A stretch of DNA of 64,000 nucleotides from JABWAN01 sp041918175 (lineage in GTDB: Bacteria; Zhuqueibacterota; Zhuqueibacteria; Zhuqueibacterales; Zhuqueibacteraceae): assembly GCA_041918175.1 (NCBI GenBank), contig JAYRWE010000062.1, positions 131,394 to 195,393 of the forward strand. The letters are read 5' to 3'. Below, piece by piece: positions 59,001 to 64,000 of this stretch. A program made the translations under genes and the position numbers. Positions within the stretch are counted from its first letter, which is position 1. Every line of letters starts with the position of its first letter. Below the pieces are notes generated by a model, which saw only the letters and a program-made list of their open reading frames with translations, was not told the DNA's origin and made no database searches.

Positions 59001-60686
59001 GTCAAAGTGAATAACGTGAATGCGTTTGCGGTCGCGGTCAATCTCACCTATCGCGTGATTACGATCACGGTGCCGAGCAATCTCGCGAACAATGCGGCGG
59101 TGACAGTGTTGTTCACGAGCGCGGCCGGCATCGGCAATCCGGCGCTTGTGGGCGATTACAGTTTGCAAGCGAAAACGAGCATTCAAACCACGTTCAGCAC
59201 TTCGCCGTTGTTTGCAATCAAAGCTCTGCCCACCGGCCCGGCAAACAACACGGGCGCGCTGCTCGCCAAGCAAACCAAAGCCGTGTTCGACAAATCGAGC
59301 CAGAGCAAAATTTTCTACCACGACAGCAAGTGGTGGACGATCACGCAAGATAGCTCGGACAGCAAATGGTATCTGTGGTATCACAGCGGCGCAGCGTGGG
59401 CGCGCAGCATTAAAGTCGATTCCCGCGCCGGCTCGCGCGCGGATATGTTTATGAACAGCGCGACGAATCGTTTGTACATTCTCAGCTCGCAAGGCACGAG
59501 CACGATCTTCTTTCGGTATTTGTATTCCGCGGGCAGTTGGATTGCCGAAGCCACGGTGACGCTGCTCAACTTTAACCACGGCGACGGCATAAACGTCGCG
59601 ACGATGGTGCGCGCGAAAAACAATGCACTGTGGGTATTTCGCATTGCGTTCGGCGCGCTCGAAACGCAAGTCTCCACCGACGATGGCAACACGTGGTCGA
59701 GCACCATTCAACTCAAAACCGGGCTGGTGGGCAACAACGGCCAAACCGATGCTGTGGCGTTCTCGCAGAGCGGCGATCATATCGGCGTATTTTATAGCAT
59801 GACCGCAGCCTCCGGCGGCACTGCGATTGGCTTCCTCAAACATTTGGACAGTGCCCCCAACGCAACGTGGACCGATGAAAGCGCGCAGATTACGTTTTTC
59901 GGCACAGAAGGCGCGGACAGTTGGGTGAGCGCGAATACGCTGGCCAACGGCACCGTGTATGTGATCACGCGCAACAAAACCGGCGGCGCGAGCGATCCCA
60001 CGAACACATTGTACAAACGCAGCACCGCGGGCACATGGAGCAAATTTAAAATCAACACGGGCAGCAATGCGTGGACGAGTCCGACTTTGGCGATTGACGC
60101 GACGAGCAATCGTTTGCTCGTGCTGGGCATTCGCACGAGCGCACCGAATTTTGGCGAATATAAAATTTGCACCGTAGGGAGCGAGGCAACGTTGGAAGCC
60201 GCGCTCGCGAAGCCCGTGTTCAAAAACAATACGGACAACTTTGGGCACATGTCCGCGCCGCTCGCCGAGGCAACAAACGCAACCGGCTTGATGCTCATCG
60301 CGAGCAACACGGCCACGGATGATTTATGGTTTAATAAGCTCAATCTCGCTTTGGCAAAAGAAGAAGCAGAAGCTATTGCGGTGCATGAAAAGCTCGAAAC
60401 CGAGATTGATAATTTCAAAGAGGCGGGCGTGTATCCGAATCCGTTCAACCCCACGACCTCGATTCGTTTCGCGGTGCAAGCGCCGACGAGTGTGAAGCTG
60501 CAAATTTTCAATCTGCGCGGCGAACTGGTGCGCACATTGGCCAACGGCGATTTCCAACGCGGCGTATACGAGCGTGTTTGGAACGGTCGCGACCACACCG
60601 GCACTCTCTCCGCAAGCGGCATCTATTTCTACCGCCTCCAAATCGGTGAGAAACTCTATCGCGGGCGCATGCAGATGTTGAAATAG
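56031..60686 (+). CDS. Giant exported beta-propeller-like protein with internal duplications and FlgD-like tail
   Basis: A protein of 1551 residues. The signal peptide is GMLFVLLLAVLLCNTQTALAQ. Three modules of about 390 residues start at about 45, 433 and 1082 and share S-x-Q-S-K-x-F-Y-H-x-x-x-W-W, repeated S-x-D-G-x-x-W-S and N-x-L-Y-V motifs, like BNR/sialidase-type propellers. Two beta-sandwich modules of about 130 residues lie at 801 and 934 (both contain IVTP, then YKIKFTLGATGAL or YQIPITLGASGAL). The tail is VYPNPFNPTTSIRFA with IYFYRLQIGEKLYRG. No catalytic motif is certain. It is probably a surface or secreted binding protein. GGAGG precedes the GTG start. Confidence 0.85.
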   Translation: MIAAFYQGICKNWRVKGMLFVLLLAVLLCNTQTALAQNGKLLSNNTKDGYSKSNQSKVFYHNGKWWALAFADAEDTWAIWEFGDSTWSYAAAAGNTSSGAHPDVVLNAATNKLYVLYSAKSSQFLRMSFNGGAWSIDAGYPITLTVLGKGDSQNPASLALAKNNELWIFRINNETLQTIRSANEGVTWSALINVKSGLNTESGLTDARAFTSGGQNFMGVAFGEENTPGVSRYGFLWHQDGALESAWTDESASLTVGAENATSNIAMAVDAANNLYLLTQNANATGSNARNTLYKRAAAGGWQSFSVNTSKTWTSPAVAVSSTNKLFLLGIDTTTFEGEYKSLTIGQENTASAALSNPLFDNAGEQFANLSVPAQIVDGTSQLLITCENISAGLIWYNRLNVSGGGPGPGPGPSCPPVLAAGPAAIEGTRGGSSVFYKPNQSKVFYHANTWWVAAQDTSGKEWFLYKKQGASWNKSISLGSPGSLKPDCIVDSPNNKLYVLHSHTSNDGTKFLSLSYNTNTGAWSYDLGFPVSLIGFKHSGEDPCVLVRAKNGDFWVFVARFGALYARRSTNGGATWSADIIVKTLDISTALVDAVAFTSNGKNYVGVGFAEDTDPISHYGFIYHKDGDADNVWTDETNLISIPPNTFGDDHLAMAVSPSNDVYMVTKTNPDLNNATGIALYKRTPAGVWSMRTVFVGSAETRPALVIDETNNELYVFVTMLGSPRFGRYKKCRIGFEDSLSIVPAVNYMQEGVNDFHNISTPAHYVNSCTGLLVAAENNTNFKTWYQLFSIKGNNVTLPVAVDSTIVTPTTVNQKASYKIKFTLGATGALTAGVDQIIVTWPEGTRVPGAMLNTNVKVNGVNASAVATDSLARQATVTVPANILASTQVTLLFAKIAGVFNPAIANTHTLQLKTSMQPTDATSPTYSITGNVGVAVGTVIVTPDTATRIASYQIPITLGASGALNGGLGKIMVKWPTGFALPTTIAKTNVKVNNVNAFAVAVNLTYRVITITVPSNLANNAAVTVLFTSAAGIGNPALVGDYSLQAKTSIQTTFSTSPLFAIKALPTGPANNTGALLAKQTKAVFDKSSQSKIFYHDSKWWTITQDSSDSKWYLWYHSGAAWARSIKVDSRAGSRADMFMNSATNRLYILSSQGTSTIFFRYLYSAGSWIAEATVTLLNFNHGDGINVATMVRAKNNALWVFRIAFGALETQVSTDDGNTWSSTIQLKTGLVGNNGQTDAVAFSQSGDHIGVFYSMTAASGGTAIGFLKHLDSAPNATWTDESAQITFFGTEGADSWVSANTLANGTVYVITRNKTGGASDPTNTLYKRSTAGTWSKFKINTGSNAWTSPTLAIDATSNRLLVLGIRTSAPNFGEYKICTVGSEATLEAALAKPVFKNNTDNFGHMSAPLAEATNATGLMLIASNTATDDLWFNKLNLALAKEEAEAIAVHEKLETEIDNFKEAGVYPNPFNPTTSIRFAVQAPTSVKLQIFNLRGELVRTLANGDFQRGVYERVWNGRDHTGTLSASGIYFYRLQIGEKLYRGRMQMLK

Positions 60687-60861
60687 AGCCGTTAGGCGCT
60701 GAAAGTCAGAAAAAAATCCTAAAAGTTTTTTGGGCCACACACGGATCAAAAACGCACGCGGAACAGCAGCCACATTTTCCGCGTGCGCTGCGTTTGGTTG
60801 CTATTATAACGCGTGTCAGATGAAAGCATGGCAACGCGCACATAAATCTTCCTCCCTCCGA

Positions 60862-60897
60862 GGCCGGCAAGGATGTTTCTTGTCGGCCTTTTTTTTT
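60862..60897 (+). terminator. Rho-independent terminator
   Basis: GGCCGGCAAG (60862-60871) pairs with CTTGTCGGCC (60879-60888) apart from one internal mismatch and is followed by a run of nine T. Confidence 0.9.
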
Positions 60898-61063
60898 CGA
60901 ATAGCCGTGTTCCAATACCGCCTGGTCGTGGTTTGCTGCGAATGCGCACACAATGATTTTGTCTCTGAAATTTGCTTGAGCAATGCTGCAAACTCCGCCT
61001 TGTGCTTCAGCCTCTTCGAAGCGAGTGCCCGACTCGCGTCCATTCGCCGATTGGACAAATGAC

Positions 61064-61092
61064 TTGACACCCCTCGCTTGCCGCCGTATATT
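61064..61092 (+). promoter_or_regulatory. Strong promoter
   Basis: TTGACA (61064-61069), a 17-base spacer and TATATT (61087-61092). It lies 45 bases before the start of the next gene. Confidence 0.75.
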
Positions 61093-61137
61093 TTCGCATA
61101 AATAATTTCGCAACAAATCGGCTTGCAGGGATGATCT

Positions 61138-63075
61138 ATGGAGCACAAACGCTCGCTCACGTTTTTTTTGCTGGCACTGTTCTGCTGTTCCGCCACGGCT
61201 CAAACTTCGCGACCACACCTCGACGCACTCCGACAAAAGTTAAAGCTCTCCGCTAATATCAAACTCGAATGGCAACCCAGCGCGAATGGCACCGACACCG
61301 TGCGCGTGATCGATGACTTCAACCGCGCCGGCTTTGGCTCCGAATGGTTGTTGGATGATCGCTTCTGGGCCATCGAAAATCACGAGATCGTGCTCAACGA
61401 CAGCTCGCCCTCGGAGTGGCGCTATCTCGCTTTGTTTCGCCCAATCTTCAACACCGTCAATCGCAAGATGTACTCCGTTTCCTATCGCTGGGGCGCGCAA
61501 GCCGATTCCGTGGGCATCGGCGAAGGCTCGTTCGCGCTGTTGATCAACAAACATTCTTACAAAGGCGATGCCTATTGGCTTTGGCGTCGCACGAATCAAA
61601 ACTCGGTTTGGCTTTATGCGATCAAAAACGGCACGTGGGAATATGCGCCGGGCACGAGCAAGGAGTATGATCGCCGCGACGCGCGTTTGCCGATTCCCCA
61701 AGCCGGCGATGTGATCACCGCGGTCATGCGCAACGAAGTGCATGCGATGCTTTTTGATTACTACATCAACGGCCGTTTGGACGCGACCGTGCAAGACACT
61801 TCGAAAGAGTTTGCGCAAAAAGATACTTCCTACTTCGGCTTGTTCATGCACGGCCAAAATTTGAACAACATGGTCGATGACTTCACGCTCACTTGGCTCA
61901 CGCCCGACACGGTTGCGCCCGCGGCCATCAACGATCTGCGGGTGGTGGATAGCAGCCTCACGAGCATGACGCTGGCGTGGACTGCGACGGGCGATAATTA
62001 TTGGGACGGGCAAGCGCGCGCGTTCGATCTGCGTTACGCCACGTTTCCAATCAATGCCGCGAATTTTTCATTGGCCACACCCGCGACGAATCTGCCTCTG
62101 CCCGCGGGAAGTGGAAGCGAGCAGCAATACACGCTCGATGGCTTGCAGAGCAGCACACGCTATTATTTTGCCATGCGCGTTTTTGATGAACAGCAACAAA
62201 CACGTGCGCTTTCCAATGTTGCCGAAGGCGTGACGCAAGGCGCACGCGTGGCAACGATACTGCAACTTCTCGAAGGCTGCGAGCAAAGTGGAAGAGTCGG
62301 AGAAACGTTGGCGCAGCCGCTTGTGATTGCCGTGTTGGATCAATTCAATGCGCCGTTCGTCGGCTATGCCGTGCAGTTTGGCGTGAAGAGCGGTGAGGCG
62401 ACCTTTGCCAATGGCGCGAGCGAACTGGTGCGTAATACCGATAGCAATGGCCGTGCGCAAACCGAAATTCGTTTGGGCACAATCACCGGCGCGATTGCGA
62501 TCGCTATCACTGCGGCGAATTTGAACAACTCGCCGCTGGTGTGCCATGTCACTGCGACTTCCGGCGCGCCCGCAGAGTTGTTTCAGGTCAGCGGCAATTT
62601 GCAATTTCTTTCCGCGGGCAAACGCGCCGCGCCACTCGTCGTGCGCGCCACAGATCCGTTCGGCAACTCAGCCGCAGATTTTTTCACGCAGTTTGCGATT
62701 ATAAAAGGCGGAGGCCAGTTTGTAAATGGCGAAGCGACTTTTGCCACGAGCACTGCGGCCAACGGCGTCGCGAGCGCGGAATTTTTCGCGAGTGACGTTG
62801 CAGGTGATACCACGAATGTCTCCGTGACTTTGCGCGATAGCGTTGCCAATGTGCAATTGCAAACAAGTTTTTTCATCTACACCGCTTCGGCGGATACATT
62901 GCTCGCGCTCGGCGGCGATCAACAAAGCGATACGGCCGGCACGCAGCTCGCCGCGCCGCTCGTGGTGCGTGTGCTCGATGTGTTCGGCGCGCCCGTGAAA
63001 AACTATGCGGTGACGTTTAGGCGCTGCGCAAAAATAACTTGGAATTTTCACGAGTTATTTTTTACACGCACGTAG
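61138..63075 (+). pseudogene. Exported Ig/fibronectin-type protein truncated by an insertion element
   Basis: The visible 645 codons begin with a signal peptide (SLTFFLLALFCCSATAQ). A laminin-G/jelly-roll-like domain follows (VIDDFNRAGFGSEWLLDDRF), then a fibronectin type III domain (APAAINDLRVVDSSLTSMTL) and tandem Big-type invasin-like Ig domains (PLVIAVLDQFNAPFVGYAVQ; APLVVRVLDVFGAPVKNYAV). The last Ig domain stops abruptly at about 63020 with TFRR; the remaining codons (CAKITWNFHELFFTRT) belong to the inserted element. The lost C-terminus probably carried a FlgD-like tail, as in neighbouring exported proteins, so export or sorting is likely broken. I could not find the rest of the gene to the right of the element. 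Confidence 0.75.
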
Positions 63076-63817
63076 ATTTGACTTTTGCACGGTGCCGGTG
63101 GGATAAATTGTGTAGTTCCACTTCGGCAGGACTTTGTGTCGTTTGAGATTGATTTGCGCCATCTGTGCGTCATTAACCTTGAGGCGCGTGTGATATTTTT
63201 TCCGGTTCAACCTTGCACAGACCTTGAGACCGGTTTGGGTGGTTGTCGTGCGAATATATTTGAGCATCGTCTCCAACGCGCGTAAGGGAACACCGGCCCA
63301 ATTCGCGCTGATGTGGCTGAACAGGCGATGTTCAATCGGATTCCATTTGGACGCGCCCGTGGGATAGTGGCAAACCGTGACGGCAATACCAAAAATATCA
63401 CACAAACGCGCTTGAATGGCGTGCTTCCACCTGGGCTTGACGACACCATGCCTGGCCATGATTGTAGAAATTGCCGATGAGTTCTTTTTTCTTGCTATCG
63501 ACACTGATCGCAGGTTCGCCCCGCGCCGCAAAGCGCTGCGCCATGTGGGCGATATATTGGAATTGTCGATTACGATCTGGATGTTGCGTTTCGGCGATGG
63601 CTTTGCGATTTGTTTTCAAAGAAAAGTGTAGCCGCTGCTTCAACAGTCGGGCGATAGTTTGTGGACTGACGGAAATTTTTCGACGCATGAGTTCACGGCT
63701 CACTTTGCGTGCGCTCTTGCGCGTCCATTTCTGTGTCAAAGAGCGTTGCGAGGGTCTGGGGATGGTATTGCATAGGCCGCATAATGTTACCTTTAAGCTA
63801 CCTGAATTTTGCACCCA
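63025..63817 (-). mobile_element. Decayed ISAzo13-type insertion element
   Basis: The inserted block begins where the Ig-domain gene loses its frame. The left end TGCGCAAAAATAAC and the inward-read right end GGTGCAAAATTCAGG are partially alike (shared GCAAAA), as expected for terminal inverted repeats. The boundaries are approximate. It is about 0.8 kb, half the usual length, with a broken transposase inside. Confidence 0.55.
63055..63814 (-). pseudogene. ISAzo13-family transposase, frameshifted and deleted
   Basis: Two leftward frames together resemble an ISAzo13-type DDE transposase. The upstream piece (63814-63398) carries KSARKVSRELMRRKISVSPQ, SLKTNRKAIAETQHPDRNRQ and the first catalytic region SVDSKKKELIGNF. 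The downstream piece (to 63055) carries CHYPTGASKWNPIEHRLFSH, with the last acidic residue, and the usual KGLKV-like TGLKVCARL segment. Between them the frame changes and about 70 residues of the normal protein, including the middle catalytic Asp region, are missing; the N-terminal helix-turn-helix part is also absent. It cannot be active by itself. Confidence 0.75.
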
Positions 63818-64000
63818 AATTGTTCTTTGACAGCAATCCGCTAGCGGTTGCGATGCGGAGGACAGGGCATACGTTGGCGCTATGAAGTGATGCCATTTTT
63901 TTTGAATCGGCTTTTCATCTTCCGAAGCGCATCTGCCATCGCTTTTCCCCTGCTGCCGCGTGACGCGCGATCTGATTTTTCTCGTTCACGAGCGCGATGC
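63818..64000. other. Window edge beyond the insertion element
   Basis: No gene can be called. Two short leftward frames enter from the edge (one reads IALVNEKNQIARHAAAGEKR, another ends MADALRKMKSRFKKNGITS). One may be the end of a gene outside the window, but both are too short to support. No continuation of the truncated Ig-domain gene is visible. Confidence 0.3.

Larger units (their letters stand above)
60687..61137. other. Gap with terminator and promoter
   Basis: About 450 bases. It holds a terminator (60862-60897) and a consensus-like promoter (61064-61092) for the next gene. No gene or repeat is recognised. Confidence 0.6.

Noticed and set aside
58623..60248. Long leftward open frame inside the giant exported protein gene
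   Set aside because: Arginine/alanine-rich antisense composition, no family match, and the opposite strand has clear modular repeats and a sorting tail.
47311..60686. Type IX secretion genes near the FlgD-tail proteins
   Set aside because: The tails are clear, but no por/gld/spr secretion component is present in the window, so the export route cannot be stated.

Overview
This 64 kb window is a bacterial chromosome segment, dense in genes and mostly moderately GC-rich. The cell is very probably diderm: there are several lipoproteins, a Tat-exported multicopper oxidase and three exported proteins ending in the FlgD-like Ig tail (N-Y/V-P-N-P-F-N-P-T-T) typical of FCB-group bacteria. That tail plus the BatA/BatB/MoxR aerotolerance locus suggests a KSB1/Calditrichota/Ignavibacteria-like lineage. 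This placement is an inference.

Layout. Positions 1-9021: the start of a leftward membrane gene, a PEGA lipoprotein, an Rpn-type nuclease, FadD, a STAS/HATPase switch protein, a DnaJ-like co-chaperone, an HtrA protease and a DksA-like protein without its zinc finger. 9303-11198: dnaK. 11342-22910: an extended Bat locus (two TPR lipoproteins, two BatD-like proteins, MoxR, DUF58, BatA, BatB), interrupted by an AT-richer gene for a TIR-Roc-COR-TIR protein. 23071-36682: an aldehyde dehydrogenase-like enzyme, two penicillin-acylase-family genes (one frameshifted at a G tract), a membrane-anchored GH1 glycosidase, a TIR-NB-ARC-TPR protein, a vWA protein and DUF1697. 37104-50906: a reductive pyrimidine catabolism set (dihydropyrimidinase, PreT, PreA and, further on, a beta-ureidopropionase-like amidohydrolase). 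Between these genes sit a deoxyribosyltransferase-like/phosphoribosyltransferase fusion, a HEPN-MNT pair, a nuclease-like/DUF2283 pair and three tandem Uma2 genes. 51206-64000: secreted FlgD-tail proteins, an SDR, an HD hydrolase and an exported protein cut off by a decayed ISAzo13-type element.

The window is full of short palindromic dispersed repeats, at least nine families. They are not only intergenic. In three exported proteins the repeat lies between the start codon and the signal-peptide core, with no alternative start after it. In an acylase a repeat pair sits in the linker before the nucleophilic Ser. The strongest candidates for undescribed biology are the double-TIR Roco protein inside the Bat locus, the TIR-STAND-TPR protein with a very basic tail, the NDT-like/PRTase fusion inside the pyrimidine locus, and the repeat-built N-termini.
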